64,000 nucleotides of DNA from Heterocephalus glaber (Eukaryota; Chordata; Mammalia; Rodentia; Bathyergidae). Positions 1 to 10,720 of the stretch are shown piece by piece. The DNA lies in contig NW_004624742.1 of the NCBI RefSeq assembly GCF_000247695.1, positions 32,913,611-32,977,610 on the forward strand, read 5' to 3'. Every line of letters begins with the position of its first letter. The first letter of the stretch is position 1. The notes beneath the pieces were generated by a model. It searched no databases and was not told the origin of the DNA. It saw only the letters and a program-made list of their open reading frames with translations. Both the position numbers and the translations under genes were made by a program.

Positions 1-629
1 ACCAAATGAGAAATATTTCTATTTTTCAAAAGCCAAATTTCTTCAGATGCAGTGGGACTTGGCATACCTGGGCAATAACACACATTGTTTCCTCCTGTGG
101 TCTCCTACTCATTCTGAAAACAGAAGGGCTCTTGTCTAAATCTATCCCATATTATCTGCTGTGTTAAAGTTCAGGATTATAATGGAAACAAAGGTGTGGA
201 AATAACTCTAAAATCTTCTTAGTGCACTGCTCCTCATACTAGGAGTTTCTTGTAGCATGCCCCAAAGGAAGCTTAACTTCCCTTCGTGCCCTGGAGCCCT
301 TTCTCTTCTTTGACAGGGTGAGCTTTTTAACCAAGTGTAACTTCATCTTCATGTCAGCTTCTAGGAGCTGCAGAGTCAAATTACTTGCCCAACCACAACA
401 ATTATACAAATCCTCCTGTTTACATATTTATATTCTTATTGTATTTTCCGGTCTACCTCCACTCAACCTATATTTGGTGAGACTTTATTTTACACACCAA
501 AATGTTCCAGCAGCTTGGTATACATCAATTAACAGAACAGAAATAAAGTTTTGCCCCCATGGAACTCACCCAGCTTGGAGGTATAATTTCCATTTACATC
601 ACACAAATCAATTTCGAAATTAGTGCAGT
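1..629. other. Unannotated single-copy-looking DNA
   Basis: No gene, SINE or clear repeat is recognised here. The short open frames show no family resemblance and no splice-site pattern. A weak MIR-like stretch may lie near 330-430 (antisense 'cttgccca' core), but it is too decayed to call. Confidence 0.4.
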
Positions 630-642
630 AATACGATCTACT

Positions 643-692
643 GTTTTCTTTCTTTTGTTTTTTATTTTTTTGGTACCGAGTATAGAGCTCGG
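643..692 (-). mobile_element. 5'-truncated ID-type SINE, 3' end only
   Basis: A T-rich run followed by 'ggtaccgagtatagagctcgg' minus its last base is the reverse complement of the 3' end of the ID SINEs seen elsewhere in the window (consensus 'cgatccccggtacc' plus A tail). It is flanked by 13-bp direct repeats at 630-642 (aatacgatctact) and 693-705 (aatatgatctact) with one mismatch, which fits target-site duplication. Both Pol III boxes are missing, so the copy is not transcribable by itself. The identification rests on the matched duplications as much as on the short body. Confidence 0.7.
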
Positions 693-705
693 AATATGAT
701 CTACT

Positions 706-1319
706 ATTGATGCTTGTAGTCATTATATACTTTGGTCATTCTTTTATAACGCATTTATTATAAATATATCTATCACCTAAATTTCATAAATACTGAATTT
801 CACAGATACATAAATACTGACGAAATTAGAATCAGCTCACTCTGACTTTCTTAAATCATAGAAACAAAGTTTGTAGGCAGCTCCAGTAATCCGTAATCAG
901 CGTTTTCTAACACATTAGCAGTTGGTGTCTGGAGTCTGACGTTTGCTGTGAACGAGAGCCTGACAGCTTTTGTTGCGAGTTCGGGCTGCTTTTGCCTTGC
1001 AGTTTGCTCCCTGCTGTCTGGGGGAGGGCACCTGACTTCCCAGGAGGCCCGACAGCGTGGGCCTCAATCTCAGCCTCACAGCCCACCCTGGAGCTGCTGT
1101 CCCACCCAGCACTGGCACCTGGGAGTCTTTCTGGCTCGGGGTCTGATGGGACACTGCAATTGAGGGGCCTCTCCTGAGACGCCCCTGTCAGTCTTCAGAA
1201 GTATCCAGCCCCTACCCCTGCTCCTCAGGCCTTTATCATGACAACCAAAGCATAAGCTGAGCCCACTTAGTGGACTGACAAGATAGCCTGTGACATACAC
1301 AACAAATGCACAATTTATA
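706..1319. other. Unannotated; locally GC-rich
   Basis: No recognisable gene or repeat. Positions 915-1200 are richer in G+C than the flanks and have overlapping open frames on both strands, as GC-rich DNA commonly does. None looks like a known protein. Confidence 0.35.
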
Positions 1320-1470
1320 TTCAATTCCAGGGGCCAAGAAATGGAAGGAGGGGGCAGAGAGGGTATGAAAAGAATGAAGAGTGTGACCTACGTGCGTGTG
1401 CCAACTCCCTGTGATGAGTGTGATCATTACGTGTGGCAAACAAGGACTCACAGAAATAAATTCTAAAATG
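1320..1470 (+). mobile_element. Probable L1 3'UTR fragment
   Basis: An A/G-rich stretch is followed by 'gtgtgccaactccctgtgatgagtgtgatcattacgtgtgg' in pieces. This resembles, in order, the 3'UTR of the L1 at 28370-28560 ('gtaccagctcccgtggtgagcacaatcattatg' in pieces). It ends in an A-rich stretch. No ORF2 sequence lies upstream, so only the tail would be present. Similarity is moderate and read by eye. Confidence 0.35.
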
Positions 1471-1479
1471 GAATGGAAA

Positions 1480-2440
1480 CTTCATATCGAAGTTCTTTTC
1501 AACACCCCCAGAAGCAGATTCCTTGACTTGGCTTTCCCTCTTCTCACATTCTGACCCCCAAGGGATGTGTGAAAACCATCAGAGTGAAGTAGCTGGGCAG
1601 AGACTGTTATATCCACCCTTGCTCCTGCCACTGTCCGTGTTCCACTCTTTCCTGGGTTCCACAGTGCTTGTCTTGTCTGCCTTTTCCCACAGAGTATCTG
1701 GCATTGGAGCCCTGACTGAATTTACCTCTCATCATGGAGAAACTTGGAAACCTAGTCATTAAATCTGACTCACCCATCTATCTCTGTTTAACTATTTCAC
1801 TCTCATTATGGTGTAGGCTACATATACAACATTATCTAACCCAGCCATATCCCAGGGAGCAAGAATTTAATGAGTTAGTACTGAACACGCAAAAAGAGTA
1901 GAAAGGGATACTAGAACATGGATAGAAAGGACAGCAAAGACTTGGATCTGGCACCAAAGAGTTCAGTCTGTCTTTGTTTTCCTTTTCACATGCTGATGAT
2001 AAATTGTGGCTTTGGAACTACAGCAAAATAAATAGAATCCCCCCTTCATACTATGCATCTGGGTCCACTTTCCTTTGATAAATACATAACATTAGCAACA
2101 GGTGATTTTTTTTTTTTTCCTTTCAGGCAGTCAGTGGAAAAATGTCTTTCATTTTATTCATACAAGATGCAATATCAACACATTGTGAATGCATTTGATG
2201 AGGTAAAAGAAGCAAATTCAAAAGAATATATGCCATGTGAATCCATGTAATGAAAATTTAGAAAGGGGAAAAGTTTTGGTCACATAGAAATAAAACTTTT
2301 ATTTCTATTACAAAGATGGAGAACAAGTCAAAAGTTGTCACTGTGATGAACACAGTAAATACACAGGGAATCATGCAATCTATTACAGAGAAAGCTCAAC
2401 TAACCCGAAGGCTCGGCAAGGGTCAGGAGATGAGGTGGGA
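1480..2440. other. Unannotated stretch
   Basis: No gene or confident repeat is seen. A T-run at 2107-2120 is followed by 'cctttcag', which resembles a splice acceptor. The downstream frame is only about 40 codons, has no partner exon and probably arose by chance. Confidence 0.35.
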
Positions 2441-2456
2441 GCTGAAATCACGAAGT

Positions 2457-2574
2457 AAGAGATAAAAGGGGAGTCGCGCGGAACACGCTGAATCAGCCCA
2501 CTGCAGACAGGCAGGTCTGCTCACCCCCTACCAAGGTCACGAGTCTAGCGGAACACGCAAGAGATAAAAGGGGA
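2457..2574 (+). repeat. Two short direct repeats in swapped order (A-B...B-A)
   Basis: Motif A, aagagataaaagggga, occurs at 2457-2472 and 2559-2574. Motif B, gagtc-NN-gcggaacacgc, occurs at 2471-2488 and 2541-2558 with two mismatches. Both are direct copies, but their order is reversed (A then B, later B then A). The interval is CpG-richer than its surroundings. I cannot assign it to a repeat family. It may be a small rearranged tandem duplication. Confidence 0.6.
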
Positions 2575-2749
2575 AGAGGCAAAAGAACAGTCTTGCAACG
2601 GCCACCAAAGAAGGAAGGGACAAAGGAAAAGGCCTAAACCAGGCCATGTCACCATTTACAGCCCCCCACAGCCATAGTGCTCTCAAGAAACTTTCTGAAA
2701 ATGAATGAAATAAAACAAAATTGTCTCTGTACTTCCACCAGCCATTCTG

Positions 2750-3330
2750 TTAAAAGCTTTCTGCCCATTTTTCTTTAGATTCATTCCTACAGAGTGATCT
2801 GATTTCTCTTTCCAACATTAATTCATTGTCTAGGGAAATCTGCTTGGCTGACTTTCCAATCAAACCCTCATTCTGGTGGTTTAAAGGTTTCAATGTAGCT
2901 GGGAGTTGCAGGTTTGATTTCAGGCTTGCTCTAAGCCCCCCATGACTGCTGACATTAAAGGGCCACTTCACAGAGCTACTGTGTCTAAAAAGGCTGTGGT
3001 CTTCTGAGAGCATATTATTAAGACAGGTAGCTAATGAAACCCTCACACGAACACTGGAGAAAGATTTAACCTGCCCCTTCTCTTGTGAATTGCAGTCTTG
3101 TGTCCACTTAGAAAGAGGATTGAGAGATCCCCAAGAAGCCCTCAGCCTTCTGAACTTCATGGTGATCTTATCTTTTTTTTTTCTTCCTGTACCAGGAATT
3201 GAACTCAGGACCTTGTGCTTGCAAGGCAGGTGCAGTGCCACTGAGCTATTATCCCCCAGTCCCATGGTGATCTTGTCTGGATAGCGCTTGGTAGGGTAGA
3301 ATATGTGGTTAAATCCATTCTTTTATTTGC
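2750..3330 (-). other. Long open frame of uncertain status, interrupted by a SINE
   Basis: On the minus strand, about 136 codons are open from the SINE edge (near 3158) to a TAA at 2750-2752. If the SINE and one copy of its target-site duplication are ignored, the frame stays open for roughly 20 more codons upstream, to about 3330. It has mixed composition, ends in a charged segment (residues such as LEREIRSLCRNESKEK) and has no recognised domain. In 64 kb, several open frames of this length are expected by chance. I do not recognise the protein and see no convincing splice sites, so a coding role is unproven. Confidence 0.15.
3170..3262 (-). mobile_element. ID-type SINE
   Basis: Reverse orientation: T tail, then 'gtaccaggaattgaactcag' (B-box side), 'gcttgcaaggcaggtgcag', and 'actgagctatt' (A-box side). 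Flanking direct repeats 'catggtgatctt' at 3158-3169 and 3263-3274 (16 bp with one mismatch when extended) mark the target-site duplication. Length, about 90 bp plus tail, is typical of ID elements, which derive from tRNA and are moved by L1. The A-box end is mutated, so it is probably inactive. Confidence 0.9.
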
Positions 3331-3935
3331 CCCTCCTATTTTCACATGTGTAATAAAAAATATGGCATATGTTTAAAATTTATTACAGTAAAAGACACAC
3401 TGCCTCTAATCCCTCTCAAAATATTCCCCTTCACTTCAAACACATTCATCCCATCATTCTTGCCACTTTCTGAAGCAGTTCTGGAAGTTGCGCTGTCCTG
3501 GCTGCCTTGATGTCTTGACTCAACCCTAAATGTTCCCCTTTCCTGGTCATTTTGACTTTGGTGATGAGCCGGAAGTTGCATGGTGCCCGAGAGTACTGTG
3601 AACGAGGACGCAGTGTCGTGTTTTTACAAGCCTGCCTTTCCATTTAATGGCACTTGGCAGCATCATTCACTATATTTTTTTTTATCACACCTGGTGAAGA
3701 CACATAGAGAGGACTTCCAGAACTGTTTCAGAAAGTGCCAAAAATGATGGAAGAAGTGAGTTCCAAGCAAGGAGAAGTATTTTGGCAGGGATGAGTGGCA
3801 ATGTGTTTTTTACTGTAATAATGTTTCTTAATGTAAACATTCACCATAGCTTTGATCAGTATAATATTCTATTTTACATGTGCTTCTACTCAGTCACAGA
3901 GCTTTAAATACTCTATCTAAATTATTATTGGAAAA
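3275..3935. other. Unannotated stretch
   Basis: Between the SINE and the repeat at 3940 no gene or confident repeat is seen. Confidence 0.3.
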
Positions 3936-3939
3936 AAAA

Positions 3940-4420
3940 CTAGCTCAAAGCTTGGTAGCTTAAAACCAAAACCATTTTATTGCATCTCATGGTTTGGCAG
4001 TTAAATACAGTATTTGATCAAGGCTCAGCAATGTAATTCTTCCATCCAGGTACCATAAGAGCCCTTACTGGCATTAACTAGAGATGGGTGGTTTGGGAGA
4101 TCCAGGACAGCTTCACTTGTGGGTGCACTGGCTGGGACAGTGGGACTGGGACTTTTGACCAGAATGTCCCCAAATGGCCTCTCCAAAATGTGGCCCAAGG
4201 GAGTTCCAAATGATGGAGATCTTAGGAATAAGATGGAAAAGAACAAGATGGACATTCATAACCTTGAAAGCCACATAGCCAATCGCATATTCCACTGATC
4301 AAGCCAGTCTCAAGCTCATAAAAATTCAAAGGAAGAAAGAGAAAGCTTTGTCTTTCCGGTTGCCACAGGCTCACAGGAGATGTAGCAACTGGAGTTTAAA
4401 CTCAGGACATGGACTTCAAA
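3940..4420 (-). mobile_element. Ancient interspersed repeat, class uncertain
   Basis: The start reads 'ttggtagcttaaaaccaaaaccattttattgcatctcatgg' in pieces. This resembles the widespread mammalian pattern 'tggcttaaaacaacaccattt-attatctcacagtt' that marks one end of several old LTR or hAT-type repeats. The rest is too diverged to assign a family. Orientation is tentative. Confidence 0.3.
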
Positions 4421-4744
4421 TCTCATTCCCAGATCCACTAAGGAGTCACCAACATCCCAGCTGCCTGTAGTGCTAGGTAGGGCCACGATTGGGGATGTGG
4501 CAAACCAGACAGGACAGGCCTGGTGATCTTGTATCTGCAGACAGTCGTGCCAACCTAGCAGGAAAAGCCAGTAAACCTGACTTTTATGTGCACACTCTCA
4601 ATTTGTAATTATTAATAAATACTTTAAAATTTAATATACAGTTCACTATCTCTATTTTATACCACACAACTCAAAGTGTTTTGTGTTTGTTTGTCCAAAG
4701 GGAAAATGAGATAATTATGTGTTTCTATTGAAGCAAAACCCATA

Positions 4745-4965
4745 GGCTTTGCTACAATTTTAGGTTGGGAATTGCCTCAGATTCCGATTCTGATCTGACC
4801 TCTTGCTAGCTGTGCCTTATGTCTCTCCAAGCCTATGTCTTCATTTGTAGAATGGGTAAAATTAATGATGATGATGATGATGATGATACATAACCTGATT
4901 GGACTCCCGTGAGAAGCTTAGCAAAGCCCATGCAACACAGTAGGTACCCAGTCTGTGGAACTCAT
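4745..4965 (+). repeat. MIR SINE relic carrying a (GAT)n microsatellite
   Basis: The segment shows the MIR order: 'gattctgatctgacctcttgctagctgtgcc', then 'tcttcatttgtagaatgggtaaaat', then 'agcaaagcccatgcaacacagtaggtaccc' (each read in shorter blocks). An eight-unit GAT run (4864-4888) sits where MIR normally has 'gggataataatagtacc', so the microsatellite probably grew from the MIR's own A/T-rich trinucleotides. Confidence 0.7.
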
Positions 4966-5029
4966 CCTTATGGCATGGGATTATCCCGCTACAGGGAGAC
5001 GTGAAACGGTGAGGAGAAGTTTCCCTGGA

Positions 5030-5205
5030 AATCAAGACTTAAGTTTTAGTTTGGGCTGCACCTTTGCCTGACTTTCTGATTTCATTATTTCAGAGTCTCA
5101 GTCACCTCATCTGCAAATTGGAAGAGGCTCATTCCTACTTTTTATGTGAGATTCACCAACTGGATATGTGGGAGAGCTTCATAAACTGCTACCAATATTT
5201 AAGGC
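5030..5205 (+). repeat. MIR SINE relic
   Basis: Contains 'tttgcctgactttctgatttc' (minus one base) and 'tctcagtcacctcatctgcaaattgg', matching the MIR core 'cctcagtttcctcatctgtaaaatgg', followed by a decayed 3' part. Moderately diverged. Confidence 0.5.
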
Positions 5206-5394
5206 ATAAGGAAAAGAGTATCACAGGCCAGTCGACATTCTGACCCCCAGAATCAGAAAGCAAAGAGCACAGAGACAAGAAATGAAGCTGGGCTGTGGAT
5301 CAGGAGGCAAAGAAGCCCCAACAGAGCTCAGGCCTACTTCAGGCTGTGAACTGAAGACAGTGCAGCACTTGTGATGGTCTACACAGCAGCTGCA

Positions 5395-5540
5395 GGACAA
5401 GAAGACTGGGCTTAGAGTCAGGTCATCGCCTAGATGGCCTTGAGACCATCACTTAATTTCTTAGAAGCCTTTGTAAATTCCTCAGGGATAATATAAATAA
5501 TGTAACCTCTTTAAAAGATTGATGTATGATCAACTGAACA
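5395..5540 (+). repeat. MIR SINE relic
   Basis: Matches the MIR order: 'ctgggcttagagtcagg', 'ccttgagaccatcacttaat', then 'gtaaattcctcagggataat' and 'aacctctttaaaagattgatg'. Confidence 0.55.
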
Positions 5541-5814
5541 AACTTCTCTGAGTTATCTGATAGTGTCTTATCCCATCCTCAATTAATATTTATTGAAGAT
5601 GACCCTGAGACATTCTAAACCAAGCAGAAGACAGAAGATCATTCCCCTTTAAAACCCAAGAAAATACACACCCACACACAAATGGGTGTGCTAAAGCGAT
5701 GAAGCTTGAGTAAGTTCTGTGTAGTGCACAAGTGTCAATTTAATGATTTGGATGTTGTCAGTAACGTTTTGCAAGATGTAACCAAAATAGGAAGTACGTA
5801 CAAACTCTCTGTAC

Positions 5815-5827
5815 TTTGTGTGTGTGC

Positions 5828-5891
<64 letters not shown>
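5815..5891 (+). repeat. Compound (TG)n(AG)n microsatellite
   Basis: A TG run with one TGCG interruption passes directly into an AG run with one ACAG interruption, ending at 5891. It is likely length-polymorphic. The AG part is a homopurine tract. Confidence 0.95.
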
Positions 5892-5963
5892 TCCTGTGAT
5901 TCCATAATTGTTTCAAAACAAAATGTTTCTAAAAACTGTCAAAAAAAGAGTAGAATATAAACC

Positions 5964-5968
<5 letters not shown>

Positions 5969-5994
<26 letters not shown>
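5969..5994 (+). repeat. (AG)n microsatellite
   Basis: An uninterrupted AG run about 80 bp downstream of the compound TG/AG repeat. The DNA between them contains 'caaaaaaagag', so the two may share an origin or have arisen separately. Confidence 0.9.
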
Positions 5995-5999
5995 TGAAA

Positions 6000-7040
6000 G
6001 ACACTAAATCCAGAGAGAAAGCAAAGAGAATGCTCAAAAGACCAGGAAAGTGGTGGCATGAGAGGAACTCCACAAGGGTGCAAGAAAAGGTAGATCAAGC
6101 CTGTATGGGCACCAACAGCTAATGGGCAGTGGTGCTTGGCCCTCCGACATGAGATTATTTTCAGCCTAAAAACTTCTTGCCTGGAAACTGCTCTGTTCAG
6201 AAAAATATCTCAGGACCCAGCTAGACCAATGGCTGCAGATAGAACGGGGACACAAGAACACACCAGAAAGAGATGTGTACCAAGGAATGGGAAAGGAGAA
6301 AGAATGGTGGCCACCAGAGAACATACCAAAAGTGGACCATCCACCATGCTGTGTGTGGTTTTATGTTTGTCTTGGAGCTTGCTCTGAGGCAAAGTCTTGA
6401 ATAGTGTATTTGGTTTTCCTGCAGATTGGTGATCATTTTCTTGTTTATTCAATCCACAGAAAGGTTAATTATGCTAGTGACTGTGGTTGGAAAACAATCC
6501 TTAGAAAATGCTTTGGTAGCAACAGGTTGATAGTGTATGGAAACCATCTGCTTCCTACAAATGGTAAGGTAAACTTTCAAACTTGTGAGGTTAGCAATTA
6601 CAGACTGTAAAATAGTTTGGTGGGGTGAAAATGCATGCTGTGTTGACACAGACTTTCTGGGTCTTCTTGACACCTGGCCTAGGAGACACCAGGTTGTAAG
6701 AAGAATGGTCTTGGGACACATCAGGACTTTGAGCATGCCATCTCTGATTGCGTGTGTTAAGGTCAACGGAACAAGAGCATCACACAAGGGAATTCAGTAT
6801 TTATCGGGAATGTCTCCTAAGTAAATTAAGACTCTCTGATTTGCTCTTGCCTTGACCTACTAATGGGAACAAGATCATAGATGCAAGATTTGTTTCTTAT
6901 AAAAATACTGCGTTTATTCTACAAAGGAACATAAAATGCTGTTTCTCTAACCCTGTGGCGTGAATTGCTCTCAGGGGCTGCAATATGGAGGTTCGGGCTG
7001 CTCTGTCATAGACCCATCCCCCGGCTGTGGGCTGCCCACC
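6000..7040. other. Unannotated single-copy-looking DNA
   Basis: No gene or confident repeat is recognised. The open frames on both strands are short and unsupported. Confidence 0.35.
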
Positions 7041-7168
7041 CGCCTCCCCGCCTCCCCGCCTCCCCGCCTCCCCGCCTCCCCGCCTCCCCGCCTCCCCGCC
7101 TCCCCGCCTCCCCGCCTCCCCGCCTCCCCGCCTCCCCGCCTCCCTGCCTCCCTGCCTCCCCGCCTCCA
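7041..7168 (+). repeat. GC-rich 8-bp minisatellite (GCCTCCCC)n
   Basis: About 16 tandem copies of the octamer gcctcccc. Two to three copies near the 3' end (7141-7158) carry C-to-T changes giving 'tccctgcc'. On the minus strand the unit is GGGGAGGC, so runs of four G recur every 8 bp, a strong G-quadruplex pattern. The repeat is open in several frames and gives artefactual Pro/Arg/Ala-rich or Gly/Arg-rich peptides because 8 is not divisible by 3. These are not genes. Confidence 0.95.
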
Positions 7169-7685
7169 CTGGGAGAAGAGTAATGGAAATGGCTTATGTG
7201 CTCCCAACCCAGCCAATCTATCACTTAGGGGAATTTCTTGAAGAGACAGATTCGTCGAATATCATTCAGCTGAAGCTGAGAGGAATCACTGTAAGTAAAA
7301 TAAAATCCAAAATTATGAATGGCAGGGGAATGGACACAAATCATATTTGCTAATGGAAGTGAAAAATCTAATTGCTCCCTTGTGTCTTCAGCTTGCATAG
7401 CCACACCTTGTCATACTTAGGCCCTGGGTGGCTTGTGCCCATTACTGATTGAGGAATGGACACGTAGATAGATGAGTTTAAGCTTTAGGTATTCACGTAT
7501 TTCTGAGTAATTAACACTCTCCAAACAGCATCTTCTTCCTGATCATTCTTGATGTTTCTGTTACGGTTTGGAGAAGTAGGAAAAATGCTGAGCGGTTTAC
7601 CTCTGTCCTGAGAGTAAGCATCATGTAGAGATGGTCATGAAGAAGGGTTAATGGAGGAAAGTACTTCTCCACAAGTCCAAGGGAA
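7169..7685. other. Unannotated stretch
   Basis: Nothing recognisable between the minisatellite and the next MIR relic. Confidence 0.3.
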
Positions 7686-7775
7686 GAGCCCAGGACTTGG
7701 AATCAAAAGATGTTTGTTTGAACAGAGACTGCCACTGTGTACTTGACCTTGATCTGGCTATTTAAACTCCCCAGA
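7685..7775 (+). repeat. MIR SINE fragment
   Basis: 'cccaggacttggaatcaaaag' (minus one base), 'agactgccactgtgtacttgacctt' and 'tggctatttaaactcc' follow the 5' half of MIR ('gactctggagcc...ctgccacttactagctgtgtgacctt'). Confidence 0.55.
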
Positions 7776-8775
7776 TCACAAGACTCTCAAAACTACAACT
7801 AGAGACATGGTTGCAATATGTCTTACGTGATTGCTCTATGTGATTAACAGCTATCACCTACATGATAAATATCTATTATTCCCTCCTTGTTTGTTCATCA
7901 AGCCTGTTTTTCTTAGATGTTCCTTCTCTCTCTGTCTGTATGTTCAGATAAAAATCCCTTTCCAAGCCTTAGTGGATAATTATGACCAGTCCAAGCCAAA
8001 CATTGTCATTCCATTTCTTTGGCAGAACTTGGTTTAGGAATGGGCATGTGACAAAACTCTGGGCAAAGCAAGGTATGAGATGCAGGCTTCAGGGGAAGGA
8101 AGATATGTGCCGGTCAGCCCTTATACACACCCTTGTACAGACAGACTCCACTTTCCCGCTTCAATGGTGCTGGCTACATGTGAGGCCAGACCTGCAGCAG
8201 GCATAGAAGGATTTAAAGAACTGAGTCAAGAGAATTTCAGATAAATTAAGCTAGATAAATGCCAGGAGGAGTCTATGAATCAACCAAAACACTACTGTAT
8301 CTCTCATGATAAAATTATTGTGCTTAAGCTACTTTTTGTGGTTGTATTTTGTTTTTACTTACAGTATTCAAATGTCATAATGTAAGAATAAAATAAATGA
8401 TGTCTTTGCAGGGCTACATTCCAGATATGGGGTGAACCAGAGGAAAGCAGAACCATACCAAATTTTAACCCAGCCCCAGATCATCTCAGACCTGGACTAT
8501 GTTAAAGTGATCCAACCTTCATTTGTCATCTGGCAGATCTGACAAACTCACTCTGAGGGAAAAGGCATCACTTAGAGATGCCATTGACTCTCATGGCTAG
8601 GGTCTGTCTGGCATTTGGTTAAACATCTGCACATATTAAAACTATGAGGGGGGAAAACAGATAATAGAAAAAGAATCAGAGATAATTTGGTTTTGGGAGT
8701 TATCAGACATATGGCCTTTAAAATAACTGTGGGCATATACTTTAAGCCAGTGGAAAGTAGGATAATGTAATAAGA
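7776..8775. other. Unannotated single-copy-looking DNA
   Basis: No gene, SINE or LTR is recognised. Confidence 0.3.
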
Positions 8776-8779
8776 TAGC

Positions 8780-9240
8780 AAGAACCTATGAAAATCAAAT
8801 AAAAATTCTATAATTAAAACATACAATAATCCAAGTTAAGAATTCAATGTAGCATAATGGTAATTAGGTAAATGGAAATTATTCAAATGAAGCAAAGAAA
8901 GGCAAAATGATGGAAAATATCATGAGAGAAATATGAGATGATTAAAACATTTTATATACAATATTATATATAAAACAGCAAGTAAGGCAGGATACCTATA
9001 ATGAAAACCAGAGCTAGGCAAGTTGTAGTAAAACTACTAAAATCCAAAACCAAAGCAATTTTTAAAAGACTGGGAATTGCAACAGAAATTGCAGAAGCTA
9101 TAAAACTTCTATAAAAAAGTAGAAATGCTATCTTTAAAGAACTAAAAAGTAGTAGCTATAAACCCCCAAATCTAAAATCAGTAAAAATTATTCATGAAAA
9201 ATGAAAGCTATCTTTTGTATCAACAGAAATAACTGTGTAT
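8780..9240 (+). repeat. AT-rich DNA, possible decayed L1
   Basis: Strongly A-rich on the plus strand with no long open frame. It leads directly into the L1 3' segment at 9240 and has the base bias of old L1 sense strands. No motif is clear enough to confirm the family. Confidence 0.3.
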
Positions 9241-9690
9241 ATTCTATCAAAACCACACACAGAAATGTTCATCAAAACATTTTAATTGCAAAACTATAAA
9301 ACAACCTGTCTATCAATAATAGAATGGATGAGTAAATTATTGAAGAGTCATACAGTGGGATAGTACATATCAAAAGAGCAAAGTGAATTATTACTACTCA
9401 GAAATTATGGATGAATAGCCCAGACCAATGGTTTAGTGAAAGAAGCCAGAAACAAAAGCACGTACATATGATTCCATTTTTATGAAGGCTGAGAGCAGAA
9501 AACCCTGGCTCGTGGTGGGAACACAGAATCATGGCTTGACCTGTGAGAAGATGTCTATGGGTGAGGTAAGGGGTTTAAGGGAGCACACATACAAACTCAG
9601 CAAATGGACTCCTAGGGTTTGTGTTCCAGAAGGCATTTGAATTATTCTTCAACATTGCTTATACAAAGAAAAAAAGAAAAATGAACAAGT
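9240..9690 (+). mobile_element. Ancient L1 (L1M-type) 3' end
   Basis: Recognisable in order: 'aattgcaaaactataaaaca', 'caataatagaatggatgag', 'tcatacagtgggatag', 'agtgaaagaagccagaaac' and 'tatgattccattttt', the characteristic end of L1M ORF2 and the start of its 3'UTR. Many substitutions and indels; no usable reading frame. Confidence 0.7.
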
Positions 9691-10720
9691 AAAAGTATTT
9701 CCACGCAAGCAAATGAACCGCTAGAAAATTTGTTGCCCATGGAATTTGTTGAGAGAAAATTGTGCTAAAGAGAGTTCCTCAGACAACAAAAGAATTATCT
9801 CAGACAATGAAATAAAAATGTAGGGAACAAGCTTAAGTGAATATTGTCTGTACCAACAGCAATAATGTCTTGTGAAATCTAAAATGTATGTATTATGTTG
9901 CTTAACATGAACAACAAAACATCAGAAATAGGACAAAGAGGATAGAAGTGTTCTAAATGCTAGCTAGCAATGTCTGGGAGTGGTAAAAATCTAATTTATA
10001 TTGGACTATAATTAATTAAGGATGCTTGTAATTTCCACTAAAAACATGAGAAAAGAACATATACCATTATTTAGTAGAAGCAAAATCATAAAACTATAGA
10101 CATGGTAGAGAAAAATGTGCAAATGTATCAGTAAACTTATTGACTATAAATGGACCAAATATTTCAATTAAAAATGGAGACTATCAGAGTAGATAAAAGA
10201 GACAGAACAGCATGCTCCCTGTCAGACATGCTCTGTCCCAGGGCCTCTCTAAGTGAACCAGCTCTGTTAGCTGAGAGGTGGCACAAACATGCGTCACAGC
10301 TGTCTCTACTGAGCAGTGAGGAAGCTGAGGCTTAGTCCTAAACTCCAAGCCCAGGGTAGGAGGCACCTGGAGCTCCCCCACCCTTCACGCTGCTCCCCTA
10401 GTCCACCTGGATGGGGCTGTGAGGCAGAGAAGGAGAAGACTTCAGGGAAACTCAGCAAGATGCTTCAGCGCTTCTCAGAAGTAGATTCTGCCACAACAGA
10501 AAGTATACTCCATACAAACCCTAAAAGGAAAACAAAAAATCTAATGTAACTATGCTAATAGGAGACAATGCAGGCTTTAAGGCAGACACATTAATAGAAA
10601 TAAAGAAGAATATTTCATAGGATAAAATGAAATATCTTGCACTTATTAATTAATATAAATCTATCTGTGCGCATTTCAGAGAATTCTGATGAATAAGAAG
10701 TAGTGGTCAAAGGTGGAAGA
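9690..10720 (+). mobile_element. Ancient L1/HAL1-like fragment, interrupted
   Basis: Sequence around 10130-10200 ('gactataaatggaccaaat', 'caattaaaaatggagac') resembles the start of L1 ORF2 ('aatggactaaattcaccaattaaaagac'). Similarity resumes at 10520-10700 ('gctaataggagacaatgcaggctttaaggcagac' in blocks). The GC-richer segment at about 10200-10450 in the middle is foreign to L1 and unassigned. Confidence 0.45.

Noticed and set aside
7041..7168. CRISPR-like repeat array
   Set aside because: Tandem 8-bp units without spacers, in a mammalian genome.
6897..7353. Several overlapping open frames with Pro/Arg/Ala or Gly/Arg repeats, as if a collagen-like or antifreeze-like protein
   Set aside because: They are translations of the 8-bp minisatellite in all frames on both strands.
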